The notes below the pieces were generated by a model that was given only the letters and a program-made list of their open reading frames with translations, was not told the DNA's origin and ran no database searches. A stretch of 64,000 nt of DNA, from positions 1 to 64,000 of the forward strand of contig JAOARD010000052.1 in the NCBI GenBank assembly GCA_025210735.1. Direction: 5' to 3'. A program made the translations under genes and the position numbers. Below are positions 44,847 to 53,963 of the stretch, piece by piece (positions within the stretch are counted from its first letter, which is position 1; each line of letters begins with the position of its first letter). Source of the DNA: Bacteroidales bacterium (lineage in GTDB: Bacteria > Bacteroidota > Bacteroidia > Bacteroidales > UBA6680).

Positions 44847-45707
44847 CTAACCAAGATATGTTTTTAATAATTTACTTCGTGAAGTATGACGCAGTCTGCG
44901 AATCGCTTTCTCTTTAATCTGACGAACACGCTCTCGTGTTAAACCAAACCTCTCACCTATCTCTTCAAGAGTAAGTTCCTGAACACCAATTCCAAAGAAA
45001 AGCTTAATAATATCTCTCTCACGCTCTGTAAGTGTTGCAAGAGCTCTGTCAATCTCTCTTACTAACGACTCATTAATAAGTTTTCTGTCCGCAATCGGAG
45101 AGTCATTATTAACAAGAACATCCAGAAGGCTATTATCTTCACCCTCAACAAAAGGAGCATCAACAGATACATGTCTACCAGATACTCTTAAAGTATCAGC
45201 TACTTTTTCTTTTGGAAGATCTAACTGATCAGCCAACTCTTCAGGAGACGGAGTACGCTCATTTTCCTGTTCAAATTTAGAAAATGCTTTATTAATCTTA
45301 TTTAACGAACCAACCTGGTTCAAAGGAAGCCTAACAATTCTTGATTGTTCTGCTAATGCTTGCAAAATAGATTGTCTGATCCACCAAACCGCATAAGATA
45401 TAAACTTAAAACCACGTGTTTCATCAAACTTCTCAGCAGCCTTAATCAATCCAAGGTTTCCCTCATTAATAAGATCGGGAAGACTCAATCCTTGATTTTG
45501 GTACTGTTTAGCTACAGAAACAACAAAACGTAAATTTGCTCTGGTAAGCTTTTCTAAAGCTCTCTGATCACCTTTTCTGATTCGCTGAGCTAACTCAACC
45601 TCCTCTTCAACTGTGATAAGATCTTCTTTACCAATCTCTTGCAAATACTTATCTAATGATGCACTTTCACGATTTGTAATCGACTTTGTAATTTTCAGTT
45701 GTCTCAT
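44847..45707 (-). CDS. rpoD: Primary sigma factor RpoD (short Bacteroidota form)
   Basis: 286 residues, far shorter than the 600 of E. coli because region 1.1 and the non-conserved region are missing, as is normal in this phylum. Region 1.2 is [20 protein letters not shown]. Region 2 includes [40 protein letters not shown] and [20 protein letters not shown]. Region 3 is [20 protein letters not shown] and region 4 [20 protein letters not shown], then [20 protein letters not shown]. It recognises TTTG/TAnnTTTG promoters. It has a good own promoter at 45733. Confidence 0.96.
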   Translation of the reverse strand: MRQLKITKSITNRESASLDKYLQEIGKEDLITVEEEVELAQRIRKGDQRALEKLTRANLRFVVSVAKQYQNQGLSLPDLINEGNLGLIKAAEKFDETRGFKFISYAVWWIRQSILQALAEQSRIVRLPLNQVGSLNKINKAFSKFEQENERTPSPEELADQLDLPKEKVADTLRVSGRHVSVDAPFVEGEDNSLLDVLVNNDSPIADRKLINESLVREIDRALATLTERERDIIKLFFGIGVQELTLEEIGERFGLTRERVRQIKEKAIRRLRHTSRSKLLKTYLG

Positions 45708-45732
45708 GCGTTCTCCTTCATTTAATTGTTTG

Positions 45733-45763
45733 CAAAATTAGTATTTTTCCGAAATAAAACCAA
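45733..45763 (-). promoter_or_regulatory. Promoter of rpoD
   Basis: Minus strand: TTGG at 45763-45760, 19-bp spacer, TAATTTTG at 45740-45733, about 26 bp before the ATG. Both boxes and the spacing fit the Bacteroidota primary promoter. Confidence 0.8.
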
Positions 45764-46353
45764 TCAATAATTGCTGTATTGGAATAACCTATACAGTTTT
45801 TAATAAAAGTTTTACAACCAAATATCAAATTTTAAATTATTATATAACACAACTACCCCATTTTAACGGAGCTAAGAGGCAATTGTTTCATAAAAATTGT
45901 TATTTTTTTTAACTCAAAAAAAGATGTAATCAATTATAAATCATATACAATATAACCGCACAACACATATCATTTACAAAAAGGTTACATATAAAATGCT
46001 ATAATAAAACACACTAGACACTACAATATAAAATAATATCTTGAATAAATAAACACAACAACTCTACTTTTTGTTACCATACTTTATCAAAAAATAATAA
46101 TATTAAACTGTGTTTTTATAGCCTTTTGTCTATAACAAGACACTTTTAAATACGGAATTAACCAACAAATTGACGTCAGAGAAAACCATATTTATATGCT
46201 TTGTATATATTTTTTTGTTAAATTTAGATATAGTATAGTATTAAATAGGGAAAAGCAATATGTTTGAACATATATATTTTATTATAACCTAATACAGATG
46301 TAAGTTTTTATTTAAAGTATATATTTAACACTATTATATAATTAAAAGATTAA
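45764..46353. other. Gene-free, very AT-rich interval
   Basis: About 590 bases between divergent rpoD and dapF. Apart from the rpoD promoter at its edge, I see no ORF with a start, no tRNA-like structure and no long inverted repeat. It is more AT-rich than the surrounding genes and holds many short A- and T-tracts, so bent DNA or weak promoters are possible. Confidence 0.55.
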
Positions 46354-46442
46354 GTACAACAAAGCATTAGAAAGTGTTTTAACACACAAGAATGATTATC
46401 ATGCGGAGTTACATCTGACCATTGAAAAGAAATAATAAACAG
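46354..46442 (+). repeat. Dispersed 90-nt leader element, copy C
   Basis: Ends exactly at the dapF ATG (46443). The 5' box is decayed (GTACAACAAAGCATTAG); the core GAGTTACATCTGACCATT is well kept. The mini-ORF (KNDYHAELHLTIEKK) stops at TAA seven bases before the dapF start. GTGTTTTAACAC at its middle can form a small hairpin. Confidence 0.78.
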
Positions 46443-47225
46443 ATGCAAATAGATTTTTACAAATATCAGGGTACAGGAAACGATTTTATTCTAATAGATA
46501 ACAGGAAAGCAAATATTAATTTGTATGAGAATATTATAAACAAGTTATGCGACAGACGATTTGGCATTGGTGCCGATGGTTTAATGATACTTGAAGACGA
46601 TCAGGAAGTAGACTTTGTAATGCACTACTATAATTCTGATGGAAAAATTGGCTCAATGTGTGGTAATGGCGGACGTTCTATTGTTGCATTTGCCAGAGAT
46701 CTGGGTATAATTACATCTGAAACAACATTCAGAGCAACCGATGGATTACACAGTGCCAAAATAGATGGAAACATTGTTGAATTAAATATGCAGAACGTTG
46801 AGAATATAAAAACAATCGGCGAAAAATATTTTATGGATACAGGATCTCCGCATCACATTCAGTTTGTAACTGATGTAAAAAACTTTGATGTATACAAAAC
46901 AGGTAAAGATATCAGAAACAGTTCTGAATACAATCCGAATGGTACAAACGTAAATTTTGTTGAATATAACGGAGATAATATATTTGTAAGAACCTACGAA
47001 AGAGGTGTTGAAGATGAAACATACTCTTGCGGCACAGGAGTTGTAGCATCGTCAATTGCAGCATATATAAATTTTAACAGACAAAGCAGCACTATAGATA
47101 TAAAAACACTTGGAGGAAACCTGAGTGTAAGCTTCAATCACACAAACGGAATATTTAAAGATATTAAATTAAAAGGTCCTGCTGAGCATGTATTTAACGG
47201 ACATATAAACATAAACCCTGATTAA
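46443..47225 (+). CDS. dapF: Diaminopimelate epimerase
   Basis: 260 residues from the ATG at 46443; the frame is open to 46422, but those seven codons are repeat sequence. It converts LL- to meso-diaminopimelate for lysine and peptidoglycan. The family blocks are FYKYQGTGNDFILIDNR, the first catalytic Cys in GSMCGNGGRSIVAFA and the second in ETYSCGTGVVASSIA. It is followed after 1 bp by a SiaC-like gene, so both are co-transcribed. The adjacent leader element (46354) replaces any ordinary 5' UTR. Confidence 0.95.
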   Translation: MQIDFYKYQGTGNDFILIDNRKANINLYENIINKLCDRRFGIGADGLMILEDDQEVDFVMHYYNSDGKIGSMCGNGGRSIVAFARDLGIITSETTFRATDGLHSAKIDGNIVELNMQNVENIKTIGEKYFMDTGSPHHIQFVTDVKNFDVYKTGKDIRNSSEYNPNGTNVNFVEYNGDNIFVRTYERGVEDETYSCGTGVVASSIAAYINFNRQSSTIDIKTLGGNLSVSFNHTNGIFKDIKLKGPAEHVFNGHININPD

Positions 47226-47226
47226 G

Positions 47227-47607
47227 ATGGAATCTATTTACATTAAACCAGATGAGATGACGCCAGGTATAAATCTTGACAAAGAACGGAATATATTCCA
47301 CTTCTACGGAAGATCACTACCTGCTAACGCTCATAAATTTTATAAAAATGTACTGGAATGGGTTATAGAATACTCTGAAAACCCAAACCCGAACACCACT
47401 ATTACGTTTGATTTTGAATACTTCAACTCATCATCATCAAACAAAATTTCCCAAATTCTCTTTCACTTTGAAAAGATAAGAGAAAAAGGTTTTCCTGTAT
47501 ATGTTGAGTGGTATTACAAAGACAACGATGAGGATATGAAAGATATGGGCGAACTCATGTCTGAACTGGTTAATATCCCATTCTCATATCACATGGTACT
47601 CTCATAA
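47227..47607 (+). CDS. SiaC-family (DUF1987) protein, second paralog
   Basis: 126 residues. The family pattern is visible in KPDEMTPGINLDKERNIFHF, TITFDFEYFNSSSSNKISQI and the conserved VEWYYKDNDEDMKDMGELMS. It is more diverged from Pseudomonas SiaC than the 17502 paralog. It begins 1 bp after dapF, with no siaA, siaB or siaD gene next to it. A hairpin ends the transcript at 47615. Confidence 0.85.
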   Translation: MESIYIKPDEMTPGINLDKERNIFHFYGRSLPANAHKFYKNVLEWVIEYSENPNPNTTITFDFEYFNSSSSNKISQILFHFEKIREKGFPVYVEWYYKDNDEDMKDMGELMSELVNIPFSYHMVLS

Positions 47608-47614
47608 GAAACAA

Positions 47615-47640
47615 TTCAGGCTGCCAGATAGCAGCCTGAA
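47615..47640. terminator. Hairpin after dapF-siaC
   Basis: TTCAGGCTGC and GCAGCCTGAA pair over 10 bp around a 6-nt loop, 7 bp after the stop. It lacks a T-run and lies between two convergent genes. Confidence 0.75.
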
Positions 47641-47675
47641 TATAACACTAACACAATTAAATTAAGTATCTGAAT

Positions 47676-48479
47676 TTATTTATTAAAATCAGTGCTTTCA
47701 AATATCTTATCGGCCGAATCAGCAATAAACCCGCTGAACAGTTTGCCATTCTTATCTTTATACCTGTATGCAAACTCATAATAACATGCCGGCACTGTAT
47801 GTTTTCCGTCTGCAAAATCAACCTTAACTTTATCTGCCATTATACTTGACTGCTCTAAAAGTTTTTCCGGACTGCCTTTTATTGCTCCTCCACTTTTGTT
47901 AAGTACATACCCCTCCTCTTCCAGTAATTTATTAATATCAGAAAGTCCAACAACATTCTCAAAAGAGTTTACTGATATGGTAAAATGATTTGCTCTGAAA
48001 CCATGCACATAAAACCAAGCAGCATATTCTGATTCCTCACGTAGCTTCTCGTATATCTCGTAACTCGGCTTACCCCAAAGCACACCTTTAGTAACTATAT
48101 CTTCTGAATCAAGATCTGCCAGTGATATTCTGCCGGCAATATCGTTTGCCAGACTCCTTATAAACTCACTACACTCATTTAACTTTAATTCACTTATAAA
48201 AACGCGTGGTGCATTCGGAATATCCGGATTCTCAAAATGTTTTGCTCTGAGTTTCTTTTGTTTAAACTCATATTTACCACGCTCTACATAACCCAGTTGC
48301 TTAAAAGTTTTTGCAAGGGCATCAACATTAATACGCTCATCGTCAAAAGTTCTAATAGCAATATGGTCGTTAACCACTACCCCTATTCTCTCTTCAAACA
48401 GTGCCTTTATCTTAGCAGCCGAAGGATTCTGATTACTATAATCAATCCACAATCGTTCAAATAATTGGTCGTAAGTCAT
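47676..48479 (-). CDS. DUF1338 protein (2-oxoadipate dioxygenase-like)
   Basis: 267 residues from the ATG at 48479 (MTYDQLFERLW); two further codons upstream are possible. The family features are VVNDHIAIRTFDDERINVDA near the N-terminus (His as metal ligand), LRAKHFENPDIPNAPRVFIS and GFRANHFTISVNSFENVVGL. Characterised DUF1338 members are Fe(II) 2-oxoadipate dioxygenases/decarboxylases (HglS, plant FLO7); short Bacteroidota forms may act on another 2-oxo acid. It is single-gene, leftward, with no lysine-catabolism genes nearby. Confidence 0.82.
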   Translation of the reverse strand: MTYDQLFERLWIDYSNQNPSAAKIKALFEERIGVVVNDHIAIRTFDDERINVDALAKTFKQLGYVERGKYEFKQKKLRAKHFENPDIPNAPRVFISELKLNECSEFIRSLANDIAGRISLADLDSEDIVTKGVLWGKPSYEIYEKLREESEYAAWFYVHGFRANHFTISVNSFENVVGLSDINKLLEEEGYVLNKSGGAIKGSPEKLLEQSSIMADKVKVDFADGKHTVPACYYEFAYRYKDKNGKLFSGFIADSADKIFESTDFNK

Positions 48480-48697
48480 AAGCAAGTAATTTTAGGTAGT
48501 CTAAATAACACTCATATAATAAGTTTGTTCATAATCAATCAATTCAACCCATAATATTGCATTCATTTATAGTTAAGATACGATAACAAATTATTTATGG
48601 CATTTGATCTATAAATAAGTATCTTCTCATTGCTTAACCAATATTTTGTACTAAATTTACACTCCGTACGCTAAAATATATAATTTACTGATTTACA

Positions 48698-49696
48698 ATG
48701 GATTTACTTAATCAGATCAAGCAAAATGCTAAAAAACATGGTAAAAAGATTGTTTTACCTGAAGGAAACGAAGAGAGAACTCTTGAAGCAGCAAGCATAA
48801 TCCTTAAAGAGGAGACTGCGCAACTTATTCTTCTTGGAAATATTGAGGAGATAAAAAACAAAGCTGCCGAAAAAGGATTTGACATTGAGAAGGCCGAAAT
48901 TATTGACCCAAAAACCAGTGACAAGCGCAATTCATACGCAGAAATTATGGTAGAGCTAAGAGGTAAGAAAGGAATGACTACCGAAAAAGCTCTTGAATTA
49001 CTAAACGATCCATTGTACTATGCCACTCTAATGATTAAAGCAGGTGATGCTGACGGTGAGGTTGCCGGAGCAGAAAACTCAACCGGAGATGTTCTTCGTC
49101 CTGCATTTCAATATGTAAAAACTGCACCAGGAATAAGTGTTGTATCAGGTGCATTTATCATGATGCTTAAAACAAAAGAGTTTGGTAACGACGGTATGAT
49201 GGTATTTGCCGACTGTGCTGTTCATCCAAACCCAACTGCAAAAGAGCTTGCTGAAATTGCTGTAGCTACAGGAAAAACAACAAGAGCAATTGCTGGTTTT
49301 GAGCCTAAAATAGCAATGTTGTCATTCTCTACTAAAGGAAGTGCAAAACACGAAATGGTTGACAAAGTTGTTGAGGCAACTAAACTGGCACAAGAGATGG
49401 CTCCTGACATGAAGATTGATGGTGAGATGCAGAGTGATGCGGCTATAATACCAGCAATTGGTCAGAAAAAAGCTCCGGGAAGCGAGATTGCAGGAAATGC
49501 AAACGTACTTGTATTCCCTACACTTGAAACAGGAAACATTGCCTACAAGCTGGTTCAACGTCTTGCAGGTGCTGAGGCTATTGGTCCGGTACTTCAGGGT
49601 ATGGCTGCTCCTATCAACGATCTTTCTCGCGGTTGCTCAGTAAGCGATATTGTAAACCTTGTTGCAATAACTGCAAGCCAGGCTGCCGGGATGTAA
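48698..49696 (+). CDS. pta: Phosphate acetyltransferase
   Basis: 332 residues, the short single-domain form. It interconverts acetyl-CoA and acetyl phosphate. Blocks seen are KIVLPEGNEERTLEAASIIL, AGADGEVAGAE-like sequence (residues DGEVAGAENSTGDVLRPAFQ), GISVVSGAFIMMLKT, MVFADCAVHPNPTAKELAEI and PGSEIAGNANVLVFPTLETG. It precedes ackA by 44 bp. Together they yield one ATP per acetate. The start at 48698 has AT-rich leader sequence typical of the phylum. Confidence 0.95.
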   Translation: MDLLNQIKQNAKKHGKKIVLPEGNEERTLEAASIILKEETAQLILLGNIEEIKNKAAEKGFDIEKAEIIDPKTSDKRNSYAEIMVELRGKKGMTTEKALELLNDPLYYATLMIKAGDADGEVAGAENSTGDVLRPAFQYVKTAPGISVVSGAFIMMLKTKEFGNDGMMVFADCAVHPNPTAKELAEIAVATGKTTRAIAGFEPKIAMLSFSTKGSAKHEMVDKVVEATKLAQEMAPDMKIDGEMQSDAAIIPAIGQKKAPGSEIAGNANVLVFPTLETGNIAYKLVQRLAGAEAIGPVLQGMAAPINDLSRGCSVSDIVNLVAITASQAAGM

Positions 49697-49740
49697 ATAA
49701 TAAAACCTATAAATTTCTATATTTAATACATTTATCAAAG

Positions 49741-50949
49741 ATGAATATTTTAGTTCTTAACTGCGGAAGTTCTTCTATCAAGTATCAACTACTTAACATG
49801 GGAGGTGAAGAGCATGTGCTAATCGCTAAAGGATTAGTAGAGAGAATCGGTCTTAAAGATGGTATCCTTACACACAAGCCATCAGAAAAAGATTCGTTTG
49901 AGAAGGTAGATGACATTCCAGACCATACCGTAGGTATTAACCTTATTCTTGAGGCTATTACAGACAGCGTTCATGGTGTAATTAATGATCTTTCTGAGAT
50001 TTCTGCAGTAGGTCATCGTGTTGCTCACGGTGGTGAGTTCTTTACTAAAAGTGCATTAGTTACTGAAGAGGTAAAGAGTGGAATAGAGAAATGTATTGAG
50101 TTAGCTCCACTACACAACCCTGCTAACTTAAAAGGTATTATGTCTATGGAAAAACTTCTTCCTGGTATTCCTCAGGTTGCAGTATTCGATACTTCTTTCC
50201 ACCAGACAATGCCTGCAAAATCGTATCTATATGCAATTCCTTACGATTACTACAACAAATACAAGATCCGCCGTTACGGGTTCCACGGTACAAGCCACAA
50301 GTTTGTTGCTGAAAAAGCTTGTAATATTGAAGGAGTTGATTTCAATAACTCAAAAATTATCACTTGTCACCTTGGTAATGGTGCTTCAATCTGTGCTATC
50401 GAGAACGGTAAATCAGTTGAAACTTCAATGGGATTCACTCCGGTTGACGGACTTATCATGGGAACAAGATGTGGTACTGTAGATCCTGGTGTTCTACTAT
50501 ATCTTGCAGACAAGGAAGAGCTTAACCTTAAAGGAATCAACAACCTTATCAATAAAGATAGTGGTGTTGCTGGTATCTCAGGTGTTTCATCAGATATGCG
50601 TGATCTTGAGAACGCTGCTGCTGAAGGAAATGAGCGTGCTCAGCTTGCTTTAGAGATGTACTACCACAGAGTATGTAAATTTATAGGTGCTTACGCTGCT
50701 ATCATGAACGGCGTTGATATGATTATCTTTACAGGAGGTATTGGTGAGAACGATACTGTACTTAGAGAGAAAGTATCTACTCAGTTAAGCTTCATGGGTG
50801 TTGATTTTGATCCTGCTGCAAACAAAGGTGTTCGTGGTAAAGATAAGTTACTATCTAAGCCTGAGTCAAAGGTTAAGGTAATGACTATTACTACTAACGA
50901 AGAGCTTGTTATTGCACGCGATACAAAAGAGATTGTATTAAACAAATAA
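49741..50949 (+). CDS. ackA: Acetate kinase
   Basis: 402 residues from the ATG at 49741; the frame is open to 49633 inside pta, but that prefix is not protein-like. It makes ATP and acetate from acetyl phosphate. Visible are NILVLNCGSSSIKYQLLNM, AVGHRVAHGGEFFT, VFDTSFHQTMPAKSYLYAIP, YGFHGTSHKFVAEKA, CHLGNGASICAIENGKSVET and IIFTGGIGENDTVLREKV. Codon use is biased toward highly expressed patterns, with more G and C in the wobble position than in neighbours. Confidence 0.97.
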   Translation: MNILVLNCGSSSIKYQLLNMGGEEHVLIAKGLVERIGLKDGILTHKPSEKDSFEKVDDIPDHTVGINLILEAITDSVHGVINDLSEISAVGHRVAHGGEFFTKSALVTEEVKSGIEKCIELAPLHNPANLKGIMSMEKLLPGIPQVAVFDTSFHQTMPAKSYLYAIPYDYYNKYKIRRYGFHGTSHKFVAEKACNIEGVDFNNSKIITCHLGNGASICAIENGKSVETSMGFTPVDGLIMGTRCGTVDPGVLLYLADKEELNLKGINNLINKDSGVAGISGVSSDMRDLENAAAEGNERAQLALEMYYHRVCKFIGAYAAIMNGVDMIIFTGGIGENDTVLREKVSTQLSFMGVDFDPAANKGVRGKDKLLSKPESKVKVMTITTNEELVIARDTKEIVLNK

Positions 50950-50969
50950 TAAATAGCTTATAATTAGTT

Positions 50970-51869
50970 ATGGCTTTACAAAAATTAGAAGATTTAATAG
51001 AGATAGCTAAAGGGAAAGAGACACGCAGAATTGCAGTTGCTGCTGCTGCTGATCATCCTGTACTTGAGGCTGTAAAAAAAGCTACAGAGAACGGTATTGT
51101 TGTACCTGTTCTTGTTGGCGATAAACCAGAGATAGAGAAGATTGCGAAGGAGATTAACTTTGATCTTTCTAATGTAGAGATTCATCAGGAGAGCAATCCT
51201 GCTAAGGCTTCAGTTAAAGCTGTTGCTCTTATTAAAGAGGGAAAAGCTGATATTCTAATGAAAGGTCTTGTTGCTACTGCCCCACTTCTTAAAGCTGTAC
51301 TGAACAAAGAGAACGGTTTAAGAAAAGGTGGTACTCTGAGTCACTTTGCACTATTTGAATCACCATTTTATCACAAACTATTTGGTGTAACAGATGCTGC
51401 AATGAACGTTGCTCCTGAGTTCAACGACAAGATATCAATTGTAAACAATGCTGTTGAGGCAATGCACGGTATTGGTGTTGAGAAACCAAAGGTTGCAATA
51501 GTTGGTCCTCTTGAAACTGTTAACCCAAAAATTGAGTCTACAGTACATGCATCAATGCTAACTGTAATGAACAACAGAAAGCAGATTAAAGGATGTATCA
51601 TTGATGGTCCTTTTGCAATTGACAATGCTGTATCAAAAGAGGCTGCTGAGCACAAAGGAATTGAGAGTCCGGTTGCTGGTGATGCAGATATTATTGTTGC
51701 ACCAGAACTTAACGCTGCAAATATCCTTTATAAGACACTTAACTTCCTTGGTGGGGCTATGTCTGCTGCAGTTATTATGGGTGCTCAGGTACCTATTGTA
51801 CTTACATCTCGTGCCGATACAGAGAAAAGTAAATACATGTCCATCGCTATGGCGGCGGCTATGATTTAA
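50970..51869 (+). CDS. ptb: Phosphate butyryltransferase
   Basis: 299 residues related to Pta but of the Ptb type: VAVAAAADHPVLEAVKKATE near the N-terminus, LMKGLVATAPLLKAVLNKEN and DGPFAIDNAVSKEAAEHKGI, and near the C-terminus VAGDADIIVAPELNAANILY. It converts butyryl-CoA (or another short branched acyl-CoA) to the acyl phosphate. It lies 20 bp after ackA and is separated from buk by a terminator-like hairpin. Confidence 0.93.
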   Translation: MALQKLEDLIEIAKGKETRRIAVAAAADHPVLEAVKKATENGIVVPVLVGDKPEIEKIAKEINFDLSNVEIHQESNPAKASVKAVALIKEGKADILMKGLVATAPLLKAVLNKENGLRKGGTLSHFALFESPFYHKLFGVTDAAMNVAPEFNDKISIVNNAVEAMHGIGVEKPKVAIVGPLETVNPKIESTVHASMLTVMNNRKQIKGCIIDGPFAIDNAVSKEAAEHKGIESPVAGDADIIVAPELNAANILYKTLNFLGGAMSAAVIMGAQVPIVLTSRADTEKSKYMSIAMAAAMI

Positions 51870-51882
51870 TAATATTCAGAAT

Positions 51883-51912
51883 AAGCCTGATCTTTTTCAG
51901 GCTTTTCTTTTA
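51883..51912 (+). terminator. Terminator or attenuator between ptb and buk
   Basis: AAGCCTGA and TCAGGCTT form a perfect 8-bp stem around a 6-nt loop, followed by TTCTTTT. It lies 13 bp after the ptb stop and 32 bp before the buk ATG, so transcription into buk is partial, or buk has its own promoter. Confidence 0.8.
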
Positions 51913-51943
51913 TTACATTGAAATGCTTTTATTTTAAAAAATT

Positions 51944-53020
51944 ATGGAAGAACAAAGAATTTTAGCAATCAATCCGGGATCTACATCAACTAAAATTGCC
52001 GTTTTTAGAAACGATGAAGCCCTGTTTGTAAAAAATATCAAGCACGCTAACGAGGAGTTAGCTAAATTCGAGAACATTACAGATCAGTTCGCATTCAGAA
52101 AAGATATCATTGTTAAGGAGCTTAAAGATGCTGAGATCGACATTAAAGCTATTACTGCTGTTGTTGGTCGTGGTGGTCTTGTTAAGCCTATTGAGTCTGG
52201 TGTATATGAAGTAAACGATGCACTAAAAGCAGACCTTAAGAAAGGTGTTCTTGGAGAACATGCAAGTAACCTTGGTGGTCTTATTGCTGACGATATAGCA
52301 AAAGAGCTAGAAGGAGCACGCGCATTCATCGCTGATCCGGTTGTTGTTGATGAGCTTCAGGATGTAGCACGTATCAGTGGTCATCCAAAATTCTCTCGTC
52401 TATCAATATTCCACGCACTTAACCAAAAAGCTATTGCACGTACATATGCAAAATCAATTGGTAAGAGCTACGATGAGATTAATGTTATTGTTGCTCACCT
52501 TGGTGGTGGTATCTCTGTAGGTGCACACAAACAAGGTAGAGTAATCGATGTAAACAACGCACTTGACGGCGAAGGAGCATTCTCTCCGGAGAGATCAGGT
52601 ACACTTCCTAATGGTCAGCTTGCCAAAATGTGTTTCAGTGGTGAGTACACTATTGATGACATTAAGAAGATGATTAAAGGAGAAGGTGGACTTGTTGCAC
52701 ACCTTGGAACAAACGATGCTTATGAGGTAGAGTGTCGTGCTAAGGATGGCGATGAGAAAGCTAAGCTTGTTCAGGATGCAATGTCATATCAGGTAGCTAA
52801 AGAGATTGGAGCAATGTCTGCTGTTCTTAAAGGTAAAGTAGACGGTATCCTTATTACTGGTGGTATTGCACACGGTAAAATTGTTGTAGACTATATTAAA
52901 GATATGGTTGAGCACATTGCAGAGGTTAAAGTATATCCTGGAGAGGATGAGATGAAAGCTCTTGCAATGAACGGGCTTATGGTACTAAAAGGCGAAGTAG
53001 AGACTAAAGAGTACGTATAG
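51944..53020 (+). CDS. buk: Butyrate kinase
   Basis: 358 residues of the acetate/butyrate kinase fold (ASKHA). It makes ATP plus butyrate from butyryl phosphate. Blocks seen are RILAINPGSTSTKIAVFRND, AVVGRGGLVKPIESGVYEVN, HASNLGGLIADDIAKELEGA, NVIVAHLGGGISVGAHKQGR, RSGTLPNGQLAKMC and ILITGGIAHGKIVVDYIKDM. Isobutyrate or another branched acid is also possible. No crotonyl/butyryl-CoA dehydrogenase genes are in this window. A terminator follows at 53043. Confidence 0.95.
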   Translation: MEEQRILAINPGSTSTKIAVFRNDEALFVKNIKHANEELAKFENITDQFAFRKDIIVKELKDAEIDIKAITAVVGRGGLVKPIESGVYEVNDALKADLKKGVLGEHASNLGGLIADDIAKELEGARAFIADPVVVDELQDVARISGHPKFSRLSIFHALNQKAIARTYAKSIGKSYDEINVIVAHLGGGISVGAHKQGRVIDVNNALDGEGAFSPERSGTLPNGQLAKMCFSGEYTIDDIKKMIKGEGGLVAHLGTNDAYEVECRAKDGDEKAKLVQDAMSYQVAKEIGAMSAVLKGKVDGILITGGIAHGKIVVDYIKDMVEHIAEVKVYPGEDEMKALAMNGLMVLKGEVETKEYV

Positions 53021-53042
53021 ATCAATTATAAATAACTTCAGA

Positions 53043-53067
53043 AAAGGGACGCTTTGTCCCTTTTTTT
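53043..53067 (+). terminator. Terminator after buk
   Basis: AAAGGGAC / GTCCCTTT around a short GCTTT loop, followed by T; 22 bp after the stop. Confidence 0.9.
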
Positions 53068-53107
53068 ATACATTTATATCACTATTCTGAACTTAAATTT
53101 ATTTTAC

Positions 53108-53680
53108 ATGACTATTAAGGGAACAAAAACAGAAAAGAACCTGCTTAAAGCATTTGCTGGTGAGTCGCAGGCAAGAAACAGATACGAATTCTTTGCAAAG
53201 GTTGCTAAGAAAGAGGGTTACGAGCAGATAAGTGCAATCTTTATGGAGACTGCAAATCAGGAGAAAGCTCACGCAAAGAGATTCTTCAAATTCCTTGAGG
53301 GTGGCGATACTGAGATTACAGTAACATATCCAACAGGCATTATCGGAACAACAGAAGAGAACCTTCTTGCTGCTGCCAACGGAGAGAACGAAGAGTGGGT
53401 TGAACTATATCCTGAATTTGCTAAAATTGCCGAAGAGGAAGGATTTAAAGCAGTAGCTGTAGCATTCAAAATGATTGCAAAGGTTGAAGCTGAGCACGAG
53501 AAGAGATACAGAAAACTACTTGAGAACCTTAAAACCGATAAAGCTTTTGCTAAAGAGGAGAAGGTTGTTTGGGAATGTCGTAACTGTGGATATATTCACG
53601 AAGGAACTAAAGCTCTTGAGAACTGCCCTGCATGTGAGCACCCAAAAGCATACTTTCAGGTTAAGTCTGAGAACTACTAA
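53108..53680 (+). CDS. Rubrerythrin
   Basis: 190 residues from the ATG at 53108 (the frame is open to 53054, across the upstream terminator). The N-terminal di-iron ferritin-like domain shows LLKAFAGESQARNRYEFFAK and FMETANQEKAHAKRFFKFLE, then the second helix pair FKMIAKVEAEHEKRYRKLLE. The C-terminal rubredoxin domain is WECRNCGYIHEG and ENCPACEHPKAYF with its four iron-binding cysteines. Rubrerythrin reduces hydrogen peroxide in anaerobes using NADH-linked electron carriers. It is transcribed alone. Confidence 0.95.
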   Translation: MTIKGTKTEKNLLKAFAGESQARNRYEFFAKVAKKEGYEQISAIFMETANQEKAHAKRFFKFLEGGDTEITVTYPTGIIGTTEENLLAAANGENEEWVELYPEFAKIAEEEGFKAVAVAFKMIAKVEAEHEKRYRKLLENLKTDKAFAKEEKVVWECRNCGYIHEGTKALENCPACEHPKAYFQVKSENY

Positions 53681-53703
53681 AAGAGTAAACAACAGATATA
53701 AGG

Positions 53704-53734
53704 TACCTGCCCTGCTAAAGGCAGGTATTTTTTT
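53704..53734 (+). terminator. Terminator after rubrerythrin
   Basis: TACCTGCC / GGCAGGTA around an 8-nt loop, followed by a T-run. Confidence 0.92.
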
Positions 53735-53830
53735 GAAAAAAATTCAGATTGCTAAACAACTAAAAATTAACACAATTGCCCTGCACACCGCAAAAACATT
53801 AGATTTTTTAAAGAAAAAAGAGCTGTATCC

Positions 53831-53862
53831 TTTGTTGTAATAAAAACATTTTTCTATATTTG
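53831..53862 (+). promoter_or_regulatory. Promoter of the tRNA-Ser gene
   Basis: TTTG at 53831-53834, 20-bp spacer, TATATTTG at 53855-53862, about 11 bp before the mature tRNA. It fits the phylum's consensus very well. Confidence 0.85.
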
Positions 53863-53872
53863 CACAGCCTTT

Positions 53873-53957
53873 GGAGAGGTGGCAGAGTGGTCGAATGCGG
53901 TGGTCTTGAAAACCATTGTACGGCAACGTACCGGGGGTTCGAATCCCTCCCTCTCCG
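53873..53957 (+). tRNA. tRNA-Ser (anticodon TGA)
   Basis: 85 nt. The acceptor GGAGAGG pairs with CCTCTCC; the anticodon loop is CTTGAAAA with TGA; a long variable arm and the T arm GGGGGTTCGAATCCCTCC follow. CCA is not encoded. The long variable arm and the G discriminator are as expected for a class II serine tRNA reading UCA (and other UCN) codons. Confidence 0.96.
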
Positions 53958-53963
53958 CATTAC

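Noticed and set aside
49633..49740. N-terminal extension of acetate kinase
   Set aside because: It overlaps pta and reads as cysteine-rich sequence unlike the family; the kinase begins with the usual NILVLNCGSSS at 49741.
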